Notes: generated by a model not told the origin, from the sequence alone. A DNA stretch of 6,375 nt from CAUYUA01 sp963575675 (GCA_963575675.1 CAUYUA010000039.1:1-6375); one strand, 5' to 3'. Shown: positions 1 to 6,364, counted from the first letter of the stretch. Numbers and translations: made by a program.

Positions 1-567
1 CTGGATTCAACATCGGCGCCAGCCTCAACGCCGACGCCCGACCACACCCAGAAACACAAAGCAGAGCACGGGCATTCCAAAAAAGGCGAACATGGAGAAA
101 GCAATAAAGCGAAAGAAGACGAAGAAGAAGAGGAAAACCCACTCAAAGAAAACCTTATGACATTTGGAGAAATCATCGCCGAAGCCGCAGAACAGAGCTT
201 CGCGGGAGGTTTGTTCAAAATGTTTGAGGTTGGACCAAAGGTTCTCACCATTTACACGGCGTATAAGACCGGAGACCACGTCTCGGCGCTTTCTCTGGGA
301 GCGGGAACGATCGTTGAAGTCGCTCTGCTGACCTCGCTCATCGAGGTGTTGGGCATCCCGGAGCTATTTCTCTCCAGCGCGGCATTGACTGCGGAATGGA
401 GCCTTCAGGTGATACAGGCCGCTTTAGGAACAATCGTCTCCAGCAAGGCCGCCATTTTAACCGGCGAAACCATCGAAGAAATCACCAAAGAACGATTCAC
501 GCCAGAAAACGCGCACGCCCCCACACACGACGCTCCGTCGGCTCCGCACAAAGGGAAAAAGCACTAA
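1..567 (+). CDS. Unrecognised protein, C-terminal part; charged linker plus hydrophobic core
   Basis: The reading frame is open from the first base, so the gene begins upstream and 188 residues are visible. I do not recognise the family. Visible residues 1-16 are rich in Ser, Thr, Ala and Pro. Residues about 17-50 are very polar, first Lys/His/Gly/Glu and then a run of acidic residues (five Glu in a row at about 42-46). From about residue 53 the protein becomes folded-looking. Residues about 94-148 are strongly hydrophobic and Gly/Ala/Leu-rich (for example VSALSLGAGTIVEVALL), either one or two membrane helices or buried amphipathic helices. The tail is polar, with His/Pro/Ala and a basic KGKKH end. 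An internal ATG at 157 could be taken as a start, but the in-frame upstream sequence shows strong protein-like composition and 157 has no clear ribosome binding site. The next gene is convergent. Function unknown; confidence refers to this being coding. Confidence 0.7.
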   Translation: MDSTSAPASTPTPDHTQKHKAEHGHSKKGEHGESNKAKEDEEEEENPLKENLMTFGEIIAEAAEQSFAGGLFKMFEVGPKVLTIYTAYKTGDHVSALSLGAGTIVEVALLTSLIEVLGIPELFLSSAALTAEWSLQVIQAALGTIVSSKAAILTGETIEEITKERFTPENAHAPTHDAPSAPHKGKKH

Positions 568-589
568 AAATCGAATGCCCTCCGCATTC
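566..589 (-). terminator. Probable intrinsic terminator for the minus-strand CMD locus
   Basis: Read on the minus strand, GAATGC (589-584), a five-base loop and GCATTC (578-573) form a perfect 6-bp stem, followed at once by GATTTTTAG with five T (570-566). It lies 60 bases beyond the stop of the decayed minus-strand gene and overlaps the last codon and stop of the convergent plus-strand gene. The stem is short and only half GC, so it may be weak. On the plus strand no T-tract follows, so it would act only for the minus strand. A second palindrome, GGCGAT-G-ATCGCC at 605-617, lies between it and the decayed gene. Confidence 0.4.
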
Positions 590-649
590 ATAGAAAAATC
601 ATGAGGCGATGATCGCCGTTCGCGCATCAATCCATTTCCATTATCGTCT

Positions 650-1335
650 TCACTTCCCTTCGTTGCTTACACCTGCCAAGGCGAATTTTCTCCGCGATTC
701 GAACCGCCAATCAACCAGAGGATAACCGCGATGCGGCGCCAAATTCAGCAATGTTTCTATGATCTCTTCTGGTCGCTCCGGCGGTTAGCGGCGTTCACAT
801 GACGCGATACGCGTTCACCGGTTTTCGCGCTAACCGCGCAAAACGCCGCCACCGTGTGTTCGCGCGTTTTAAAATCGATCCCTGACGCAGAAAACATCGC
901 CGTAAGCATGTTCGACGATCATTTTCCGATGTCCGATAACGTCGTTAAAGCTGCTAATCACCACTTCCAGCACCGTGGGGAACCATCCCCACGAAAGGGC
1001 GATATTGCGATCTTAAAACCCCCCCCGCGCACCCGCCACGCCATTGATTGCCGCCGGAAAACCAATCGCAGCAATCGCCACGAACAGCAACTCGATGACT
1101 TCTTTCGGACGCCCGCCAAGGTTCAGAAAACCGCCCATATGCGTTTTAAGGTGCGCTTGAACGCTGCCCGACGCCAATAACGATGAAATGACGCACAACT
1201 CCCGCAACTTCGGGTCCAAACCAGGCCGAGAAAGAATCTCGCCATAAGGGTAGCTCACCGTAAGTCGCGCGAAACGGTGTATGGCCGGAGTGTTTTACGC
1301 ATCCGCGCAAAAAAGAAGGCGTCCATCCGACTCAT
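650..1335 (-). pseudogene. Decayed gene for a two-domain carboxymuconolactone decarboxylase (CMD/AhpD-like) protein
   Basis: The translation resembles the CMD family twice. Start: AAGGAG at 1346-1341, five bases, then ATG at 1335, reading MSRMDAFFFARMRKTLRP. This frame hits TGA at 1257. The first CMD domain is in another frame from about 1290, after a TAA at 1297: YGEILSRPGLDPKLREL, HLKTHMGGFLNLGG, IGFPAAIN. That frame meets TAA at 1015-1013, next to an eight-C run (1019-1026 on +), then continues with VISSFNDVIGH and EHAYGDVF to about 881. The second CMD domain follows in pieces: IDFKTREHTVAAFCAVSAKT to HVNAA (879-787), LTAGATR (788-768), then EEIIETLLNLAPHRGYP and a TGA at 652-650. Reassembled it is about 225-230 residues, a normal two-CMD length. 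No AhpD-type CxxC is visible, so the substrate is unknown; family members include decarboxylases and peroxidase partners. At least four frame changes indicate a non-functional gene. Confidence 0.82.
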
Positions 1336-1546
1336 GACAGCTCCTTCGTTTTGTGTTAAGGACATGGAGCGCTGTAGCGCTTTAGCTGTTCCATGGTTTT
1401 TGCGCGAACTGTGTTTCTACTCAAATCGCGTTTTTCACCTGGGCCGCGTTTTTCATTTGGAACACGCCGAAACGACGTGTTCTTTCGTCAAGCGACGTCG
1501 TTCCGACGCGCTTTTCCGCAATGATTATGGGCAAGGACGCATTGTC
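1336..1546. promoter_or_regulatory. Divergent intergenic region with palindromes and an 18-base tandem repeat
   Basis: This stretch separates the starts of two oppositely oriented, now broken genes, so it should contain both promoters. I cannot place -35/-10 boxes with confidence. Three symmetric elements stand out. AGCGCT-GT-AGCGCT (1368-1381) is a perfect 14-base palindrome upstream of the minus-strand gene. GAACACG and CGTGTTC (1460-1466 and 1476-1482) form a 7-base inverted repeat with nine bases between, about 65 bases before the plus-strand start. Two 18-base units beginning CGCGTTTTTCA lie head to tail at 1427-1444 and 1445-1462. Any of these could be an operator, but no regulator gene is adjacent to support that. 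The plus frame used by the next gene happens to stay open back to 1277, but this part does not look like protein. Confidence 0.3.
1341..1346 (-). promoter_or_regulatory. Shine-Dalgarno site of the decayed CMD gene
   Basis: AAGGAG on the minus strand, five bases before the ATG at 1335. It fixes the original start of the decayed gene about 77 bases upstream of the GTG (1258) that opens the longest remaining reading frame, which would wrongly look like the start. Confidence 0.6.
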
Positions 1547-2729
1547 ATGAATCCGGGCGCCATGCTGCACCAATACGCCGGAAAAATTGCCGCGCGGCTT
1601 CGGCAAGGAAAGCGGCCGTCGGTGACTTCGGCGATGGTCGATTTTCTGGATAGAAACCTCGCCTTAGTGTTCGATTGCTTGGATGCTTTCGCCGAACACA
1701 GCCGTTCGGATCGTGAAAACGATTTGGCCGGCGCATACCTTGTGTTGCTTACCCATCTTTTGGAGTATTTGCGTTATCGGGTTGACCGCAATCACGATTG
1801 GGCGACCAATATGGTTCGCGACTTCCAATTGCGGTTGGTGGCGATGGCCAATTCAGGAGATATCTCGACTCCGGCTCTGGCCGCCGTCGCAGGCTGCTTG
1901 CGCGAAGCCAAATTGGAGGCGATTCCCGAACTGGTGGAAACCGCAAGCCGCGCAATAAGCAATGCCGAGGAAACCGAGGCAAGCGACATCGAGCCCACCA
2001 CCGACGGATTGTTGAACGCTTTGATCAAAACCTATGGCGACGACGGTTTCGCCATTGCCAACGGCTTGGCGGACGCCGGTTTCACCATGCCCAACGACAT
2101 GAGAGGTTTTTTGATCAGCCAAATTGCGCGCTGCCTCACCCCAGCGCTCGAGACGCCGCCATGCGCTTCTTGATTCGCGCAAGGAAATTCGACGCAGCGC
2201 GGCTCTGGCGTTGTTGCCGTGCGCTGGAATGCTGACTCCCGTGGCGCTGCGGCGACTGATCGTGGCGCGAAGCTGGCTGCCGGAAGACGAACGGCACTTT
2301 GTCGATCAGGTTGTGCGCGCAGCGCGCGTAAACGGCGTCGATTGCGCTCCATGGCCGACGCCGCCGACCTCTGTGGAGATTTACACTTCGGAAATTGATG
2401 GTTCGGCGGCTCAAGGATTTTTGCTCATCACTCCGGAGAAACGGCGTTTCCGCGTCTCGTCGGTGTTGTGTCGACGCGGCGTCGGAGTGCTTGACGCTTG
2501 GGTTGGAGACGCCACTCCGCGCCGCGAAATCGATCGTTTGCTCCGTCAAGCGCGTGATCAAACTCCGATGTTGGCGGTGGGACGTGAATATCTCGACCGC
2601 GCTTTGGCCGATGCGCTGCATGCGGGGCTGACGTCGTTGACCGTTCCGCCGATTGGGCTGTTGCAAGTGGCCGGATTGTCGGCGCCGGCGGGAATGGCGT
2701 CCGTCGCCGCGATTGGCGACAAAGATTGA
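1547..2729 (+). pseudogene. Frameshifted helical (HEAT-like) protein of unknown function
   Basis: The start is ATG 1547, preceded by AAGGA (1533-1537) at nine bases. The N-terminal part, about 195 residues to about 2130, is helical, with pieces such as LVLLTHLLEYLRYRVDRN and AAVAGCLREAKLEAIPEL. It then runs into a TGA at 2171. The continuation is found first in another frame (about 2131-2163, LPHPSARDAAM) and then in a third (about 2166 to TGA 2727), starting LLDSRKEIRRSAALALLP. Joined, PHPSARDAAMRF plus LLDSRKEIRRSAALALL reads as a HEAT-type repeat, which strongly suggests one original protein of about 390 residues. Each switch fits loss of one base. The C-terminal part (LRRLIVARSWLPEDERHFVD, then a segment with EIDGSAAQGFLLI) is a more compact domain I cannot name. 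From memory, similar proteins occur in Rhodospirillales, with no known function. The C-terminal half is open for about 190 codons and a shortened product from an internal ATG is possible, but I think it is a pseudogene. Confidence 0.72.
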
Positions 2730-2755
2730 CGCTGTTGGGGTTAATCCCTTCCGAA

Positions 2756-2775
2756 CGACTTCGCTGAAGAAGTCG
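2756..2775 (+). repeat. Short hairpin after the HEAT-like pseudogene
   Basis: CGACTTC (2756-2762) and GAAGTCG (2769-2775) form a perfect 7-bp stem with a six-base loop, 27 bases after the stop at 2729. No T-tract follows on either strand, so it is not a standard intrinsic terminator. It could be a transcript-end structure or chance. Confidence 0.3.
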
Positions 2776-2814
2776 AGCGTGCAGGTTGCGCGACAGCGGA
2801 GAGAATGGGCCGAG

Positions 2815-3150
2815 CGCACGGAGTCGTCGATAGTTGGTTGAAGATGATCAAGAAGTCAGAGCTTCATTGAACGCACTCGTTTGCGACGCCCGACAAATTG
2901 GCGGCCCTGATCTAGAGCAGATTCTTTTCCACGCCGAGAAAAATGGCTGAACAGTGCTTGCGCGCCGTAGACTTTTTGTATTCGTCGTTGAGAAAGACGC
3001 CCATCTTGGATTGAGTTTGCAATTATTGCTCGGGAACTGGAAAATGGACGCTCCGTCTCCGATATTCCTTTGATGGCGATGGTCGGCATTCGAACCATTG
3101 CTTTTGCGGGTTACTAAGTGAAGTTCTGGTCTTAAGAATCCGTCCGCCTT
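2815..3150 (+). pseudogene. Possible remnant of a response-regulator receiver domain
   Basis: No intact gene lies between 2730 and about 3320. On the plus strand, pieces in changing frames line up in the order of a receiver domain. TESSIV (2818-2835), then after a one-base shift VEDDQEVRASLNALV (2837-2881), resemble the first strand, acidic pocket and first helix. DFLYSSLRKTPILD, ending at TGA about 2998, resembles the phospho-acceptor strand and loop, although the expected Asp is not readable. GLSLQLLLGNWKMDAP (about 2996-3045) resembles the helix after it, followed by a PIFL-like strand. A KP doublet near 3150 could be the conserved Lys-Pro. The total of about 112 codons matches a receiver domain. 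In-frame stops fall at about 2831, 2948 and 2998. The first piece is the most convincing; the later ones are inference. The upstream neighbour is also broken. Confidence 0.38.
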
Positions 3151-3396
3151 TAAAGCCCGCCCAAGGAAAGGATCAATGATTTCGACGTCCCAGAAGGTCA
3201 TCCGCCGGACGCTGCTGGGAATGTTGGTCTTTTCTCCGAACCGGTTCTAGGCTCCACCCTTGCCCGGCAATATTGGTTTCTAATCGTTCTTCGGCTCTCC
3301 TTTGGTTACAGCTTGCTTGGATGCATGTCGCCCTTATCGCCTGATTCGCTTTGTTTGGCCGACCCACCGATTCGCTCCGATCGGTTGCGCGTCATT
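3151..3396. other. Non-coding or degraded stretch before the GNAT gene
   Basis: I see no protein-like frame on either strand, no RNA gene and no clear promoter. It may include the worn 3' end of the upstream remnant. The GNAT frame stays open back to 3313 (TTG), with an ATG at 3325, but those upstream codons do not resemble the family. Confidence 0.4.
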
Positions 3397-3945
3397 GTGA
3401 GTTATCTCCAAATGAACGCGCCGCCACATCGCCGATTTCTGCCGCCGCCGCAACCGGGATTGGTGGTGGCGCGAGCATACGAACCGACGCTCTCGTTTTA
3501 TCGGTACTTATATCACACGGTGGGAGAACCGTGGTTGTGGCACGAACGCCGTTTGATGTCAGATGAAACGCTGACGGCGATTATACGGAATCCACAGGTG
3601 GAAGTGTGGGTTCTGTATCGCCGAGGAACTCCGGCTGGATTTGCTGAAATAGATCGGCGAGACGCGCCATGGGTCTATTTGGCGTATTTTGGGTTGATTC
3701 CAGATTTCATTGGCCAAAAATTGGGCCCATGGTTCCTGGATTGGATTGTAGCGACGGCATGGGCTTCGGATACTGTTCTTTTCGGAGTGAACACTTGCAC
3801 GTTCGATCATCCGAAAGCATATAATTTGTATTGTCGCGCGGGTTTCACCCCACTTCGCCATGTAACGCGATTGGTGAAGGATCCGCGCCGAGAAGGAATA
3901 TTACCGCAAAATATCGCTCCGCATATTCCTTTGGCGGATTCTTGA
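3397..3945 (+). CDS. GNAT family N-acetyltransferase
   Basis: A 182-residue protein of the Gcn5-related acetyltransferase fold, which moves the acetyl group of acetyl-CoA to an amine; cytoplasmic, acceptor unknown. After a Pro-rich start (FLPPPQPG) come helices with FYRYLYHTVGEPWLWHERR. The core strands are VEVWVLYRRGTPAGFAEIDR and VYLAYFGLIPDF. The acetyl-CoA loop is IGQKLGPWFLDW, residues about 105-116, a variant of the usual Q/RxxGxG/A. The C-terminal motif HPKAYNLYCRAGF, about 138-150, is typical. No frameshift is seen. I chose GTG 3397 (VSYLQM...) because relatives in my memory begin with a V-T/S-Y-L-x-M phrase. ATG 3412 and ATG 3325 are in-frame alternatives, and none has a good ribosome binding site. 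Upstream lies decayed sequence; downstream are 272 bases before ilvD, so it need not be co-transcribed. Confidence 0.88.
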   Translation: MSYLQMNAPPHRRFLPPPQPGLVVARAYEPTLSFYRYLYHTVGEPWLWHERRLMSDETLTAIIRNPQVEVWVLYRRGTPAGFAEIDRRDAPWVYLAYFGLIPDFIGQKLGPWFLDWIVATAWASDTVLFGVNTCTFDHPKAYNLYCRAGFTPLRHVTRLVKDPRREGILPQNIAPHIPLADS

Positions 3946-4217
3946 GAATAACAAATTAGGGGAGAGCCGGAGCTGCGTTCCCAGTCGTTCGGACCAAAGA
4001 CGCCCCCTTATGCTCCCCCCCACGGCCAGAAACACAGTCCCTCGATCCGTTTCATTAACCGTTCGAAAAGCCGAAGGCCATGCATCAATAGTTCGGCTCG
4101 TCGACATGAGTGTTTTCTTGTTATGGTTTCTCAATTTCCTTCTGGTCGTTCGCACCAGAGGCCGCTATGGTCTCGCCAATGACGCCAATCCCGTGGATTT
4201 AGGGAGAATTAACGCCG
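3946..4217. other. Intergenic region upstream of ilvD
   Basis: It carries one copy of the inverted repeat described separately (4003-4056), a seven-C run (4015-4021), and the ilvD ribosome binding site, AGGGAG at 4201-4206, 11 bases before the ATG at 4218. I cannot identify a promoter with confidence. A frame at 4106-4249 begins with a hydrophobic run (VFLLWFLNFLLVV) and overlaps the ilvD start; I do not call it a gene. Confidence 0.4.
4003..4056 (+). repeat. Dispersed intergenic repeat, copy A (inverted relative to copy B)
   Basis: This segment matches the reverse complement of 6313-6364, with about 44 of 54 aligned positions identical and a two-base gap inside the C run. The exact cores are CCCCCTTATG (4003-4012) and AACACAGTCCCT (4031-4042). 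Both copies are intergenic. The frames do not give a shared protein, so I read it as a DNA or RNA element rather than a coding remnant. Confidence 0.6.
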
Positions 4218-5951
4218 ATGTCCGCCACCAAACCGCAGGCTTGGGATAAATCCAATTTGCCGAGTCGTCATGTCTCGGTCGGGCCGGAGCGCGCTCCACA
4301 CCGCTCTTATTACTACGCCATGGGCCTAACCGCCGATGACATCGCTAAGCCGTTTGTCGGCGTGGCGACGGCGTGGAACGAAGCCGCCCCATGCAACATC
4401 ACCTTGAATCGGCAAGCGCAAGCCGTGAAGCTGGGCGTAAAGGCAGGAGACGGCACTCCGCGTGAGTTCACCACGATCACCGTGACGGACGGCATCGCGA
4501 TGGGCCACGCGGGAATGAAATCTTCGCTGGTTTCGCGCGAAGTCATCGCCGACTCCGTAGAGCTGACCATGCGCGGCCATTGCTATGACGCAATGGTGAC
4601 TCTGGCCGGTTGCGACAAATCTTTGCCCGGCATGATGATGGCGATGTGCCGTCTGAATGTTCCAAGTGTGTTCATCTACGGCGGTTCGATTCTACCCGGA
4701 CGCTTTCGGGGAAAAGACGTCACCGTTCAAGACGTGTTCGAAGCGGTGGGCCAGCACTCGGCAGGGAAAATCAATAACCAGGACTTAACCGAGCTGGAAA
4801 CCTGCGCGTGCCCTTCGGGCGGCTCGTGCGGCGGACAATTCACCGCCAACACAATGGCGTGCGTTTCCGAAGCAATCGGTTTGGCGCTTCCGGGATCTTC
4901 CGGCGCTCCCGCGCCATATGAGAGCCGCGATGCGTTGTGCGAGGCTTCTGGTCGCGCCGTAATGAATTTACTGCGCATCGGCTTGCGTCCGCGCGATATC
5001 GTCACTCGAAAAGCGCTGGAGAACGCTGCTGTTGTGGTGGCTGCAACCGGCGGCTCCACCAACGCGGCGCTGCATTTGCCCGCAATCGCTCACGAATGCG
5101 GCATTTCTTTCGATTTGCACGATGTGTGCGAAGTTTTCCGTCGCACTCCCTACATCGCCGACCTCAAGCCCGCCGGTCGATTCGTCGCCAAAGACCTTTA
5201 CGACGTCGGCGGCGTGCCGGCGCTGATGAACCCTCTCCTCGCCGGCTGCTATCTTCACGGCGATTGCATCACGGTCACATGCAAAACCATCGCCGAAAAC
5301 CTCGCCGACGTTGTGTTCCCGACTCAGCAGGAGGTTATTCGTCCGACCTCCAACCCGCTGTCAACCGCCGGCGGCGTCGTGAGATTGCGTGGAAATCTTG
5401 CCCCACAAGGCGCGATTGTAAAAATTGCCGGAATGACCAATTTGTTCTTCTCCGGTCCCGCCCGATGCTTCGACTCCGAGGAAGAGTGCTTCGCCGCCGT
5501 TGAAAAACGCCAATATAAAGAAGGCGATGTATTGGTCATTCGCTATGAAGGGCCTCGCGGCGGTCCCGGCATGCGGGAAATGTTGGCCACCACGGCGGCT
5601 CTGTACGGGCAAGGCGCCGGAGGAAAAGTCGCTTTGATCACTGACGGTCGATTCTCTGGAGCCACGCGCGGTTTCTGCATCGGCCACGTCGGGCCGGAAG
5701 CTGCGGTCGGCGGGCCTATCGGTTTGCTGAAAGACGGAGACGTCATCACCATTGATGCTCAAGCTGGAAACATTTCCGTCGCCCTCAGCGACGCCGAGCT
5801 GGCCGAACGCCGGAGTCAATGGACGCCGCGTCGTCATGACTTCCAATCGGGCGCGTTGTGGAAGTATGCGCAGCAAGTGGGCGATGCTGAAATGGGCGCC
5901 GTTACACAGCCGGGCGCAATTGCGGAAACCCACTGCTACGCCAATATCTAA
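4218..5951 (+). CDS. ilvD: Dihydroxy-acid dehydratase
   Basis: Complete 577-residue IlvD. It dehydrates 2,3-dihydroxy-isovalerate and 2,3-dihydroxy-3-methylvalerate to the 2-oxo acids that precede valine, leucine, pantothenate and isoleucine, using an iron-sulfur cluster and Mg2+ in the cytoplasm. The opening SRHVSVGPERAPHRSYYYAM and the end ETHCYANI are typical of the roughly 575-residue type. The cluster cysteines are readable: Cys59 in AAPCN, Cys132 in GCDKSLPG and Cys204 in GSCGGQFTANTM. Lys134 after Asp133 corresponds to the Lys that is carboxylated to bind Mg2+ in the family. Ser480 in DGRFSGATRGF is the proposed catalytic base. All key residues are present and the frame is clean, unlike the genes to the left. 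The start at ATG 4218 has AGGGAG 11 bases upstream and matches the family N-terminus. No other ilv or leu gene is in the window, so it appears to stand alone. Confidence 0.98.
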   Translation: MSATKPQAWDKSNLPSRHVSVGPERAPHRSYYYAMGLTADDIAKPFVGVATAWNEAAPCNITLNRQAQAVKLGVKAGDGTPREFTTITVTDGIAMGHAGMKSSLVSREVIADSVELTMRGHCYDAMVTLAGCDKSLPGMMMAMCRLNVPSVFIYGGSILPGRFRGKDVTVQDVFEAVGQHSAGKINNQDLTELETCACPSGGSCGGQFTANTMACVSEAIGLALPGSSGAPAPYESRDALCEASGRAVMNLLRIGLRPRDIVTRKALENAAVVVAATGGSTNAALHLPAIAHECGISFDLHDVCEVFRRTPYIADLKPAGRFVAKDLYDVGGVPALMNPLLAGCYLHGDCITVTCKTIAENLADVVFPTQQEVIRPTSNPLSTAGGVVRLRGNLAPQGAIVKIAGMTNLFFSGPARCFDSEEECFAAVEKRQYKEGDVLVIRYEGPRGGPGMREMLATTAALYGQGAGGKVALITDGRFSGATRGFCIGHVGPEAAVGGPIGLLKDGDVITIDAQAGNISVALSDAELAERRSQWTPRRHDFQSGALWKYAQQVGDAEMGAVTQPGAIAETHCYANI

Positions 5952-5969
5952 GATATCTTAATATCTGGA

Positions 5970-6021
5970 ATCGCAAACGATCGAATTTCGGTTCTTTTAT
6001 CGGGTTCGATCGTTTTGCGAT
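5970..6021. repeat. Long imperfect inverted repeat downstream of ilvD
   Basis: The left arm (5970-5985) and right arm (6005-6021) pair over 16 bases with a single bulged A; both contain CGATCGAA or its complement. The loop is 19 bases. It starts 18 bases after the ilvD stop and ends 28 bases before the ATG of the next gene. As RNA it would form a strong hairpin and could end the ilvD transcript or protect its 3' end, but no T-tract follows, so I do not call it an intrinsic terminator. A smaller hairpin, AGATAT-CTTA-ATATCT (5951-5966), overlaps the ilvD stop codon. Confidence 0.6.
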
Positions 6022-6032
6022 GCTTTCTCTTC

Positions 6033-6038
6033 GGGGAG
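6033..6038 (+). promoter_or_regulatory. Shine-Dalgarno site selecting the start at 6050
   Basis: GGGGAG lies 11 bases before ATG 6050. The alternative in-frame ATG at 6020 has no such site and lies inside the right arm of the long inverted repeat, so 6050 is preferred. Confidence 0.5.
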
Positions 6039-6049
6039 ATTCCATCGAC

Positions 6050-6292
6050 ATGGAAACACTTTTACATCTTCCCCCTTGGCAAGGGCATTTGATCGTCGGA
6101 GTTGTGTTGAGTTACGCCATATGTATGGCGGGTTGGGTGACGGCGCGCGCAGGACGAAGCCCATTGTGGGCGATGGCGCTGTTGGTTCCTTATGTTAATG
6201 TTTTGGCGCTGTGGTGTTTCGCCTATTGCCGATGGCCGGCAATGCATGTTGCGCCGAATGAAGTTTCTAATGGCGATCTCAACCAAGAGTAA
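6050..6292 (+). CDS. Small two-helix inner-membrane protein, unknown function
   Basis: An 80-residue protein with two likely membrane helices: HLIVGVVLSYAICMAGWVTA (about 13-32) and LWAMALLVPYVNVLALWCFA (about 39-58), joined by a short basic loop (RAGRSP). Both ends are polar, and the C-terminus (about 64-80) is hydrophilic and acidic. There is no cleavable signal peptide. The phrase RSPLWAMALLVPYVNVLALW resembles small uncharacterised membrane proteins I associate with alphaproteobacteria, where an arginine, a proline-containing second helix and a Trp/Phe-rich end recur; their role is unknown to me. Start chosen at 6050 on the ribosome binding site; starting at 6020 would add ten residues. 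It follows ilvD on the same strand after about 100 bases that contain a long hairpin, so it may be transcribed separately. Confidence 0.75.
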   Translation: METLLHLPPWQGHLIVGVVLSYAICMAGWVTARAGRSPLWAMALLVPYVNVLALWCFAYCRWPAMHVAPNEVSNGDLNQE

Positions 6293-6312
6293 AACGCGTA
6301 GAAAAAAACAAA

Positions 6313-6364
6313 AATGAGAAGGGTCCAGGGACTGTGTTCCTGGTCGTAGGGGATCATAAGGGGG
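6313..6364 (-). repeat. Dispersed intergenic repeat, copy B
   Basis: The reverse complement of this segment matches 4003-4056 (see copy A). On the plus strand it contains CCAGG-GACTGTGTT-CCTGG (6325-6343), a 5-bp stem that is not fully kept in copy A. The match fades beyond the T-rich end, while the other end lies close to the window edge, so the repeat may continue outside. The rest of 6293-6375 shows no gene. Confidence 0.6.

Noticed and set aside
974..993. CGTGGGG-AACCAT-CCCCACG hairpin as a terminator
   Set aside because: It has a perfect 7-bp stem but lies inside the decayed CMD gene, between its two domains, and has no T-tract on either side.
1019..1026. The eight-C run as a phase-variation switch for the CMD gene
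   Set aside because: A change of run length alone cannot restore the gene, because other frame changes lie on both sides.
854..1180. A 108-codon plus-strand frame across the CMD locus
   Set aside because: It is antisense to the reassembled CMD domains, its composition is unlike a protein, and no ribosome binding site precedes it.
1277..1546. An N-terminal extension of the HEAT-like gene from GTG 1277
   Set aside because: The extra 90 codons overlap the start of the opposite-strand gene and do not look like protein, while ATG 1547 has a well-placed AAGGA.
2136..2819. A 227-codon minus-strand frame
   Set aside because: It is opposite the HEAT-like gene, very rich in Arg/Ser/Gln as expected of antisense shadow frames, and shows no family features.
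4003..4056. Repeat copies as remnants of a shared protein-coding gene
   Set aside because: The two-base length difference and mismatches prevent any common reading frame between the copies; only scattered residues agree.
5361..5933. A 190-codon minus-strand frame inside ilvD
   Set aside because: It is fully antisense to the strongly conserved ilvD coding sequence and shows no recognisable family features, so it is a shadow.
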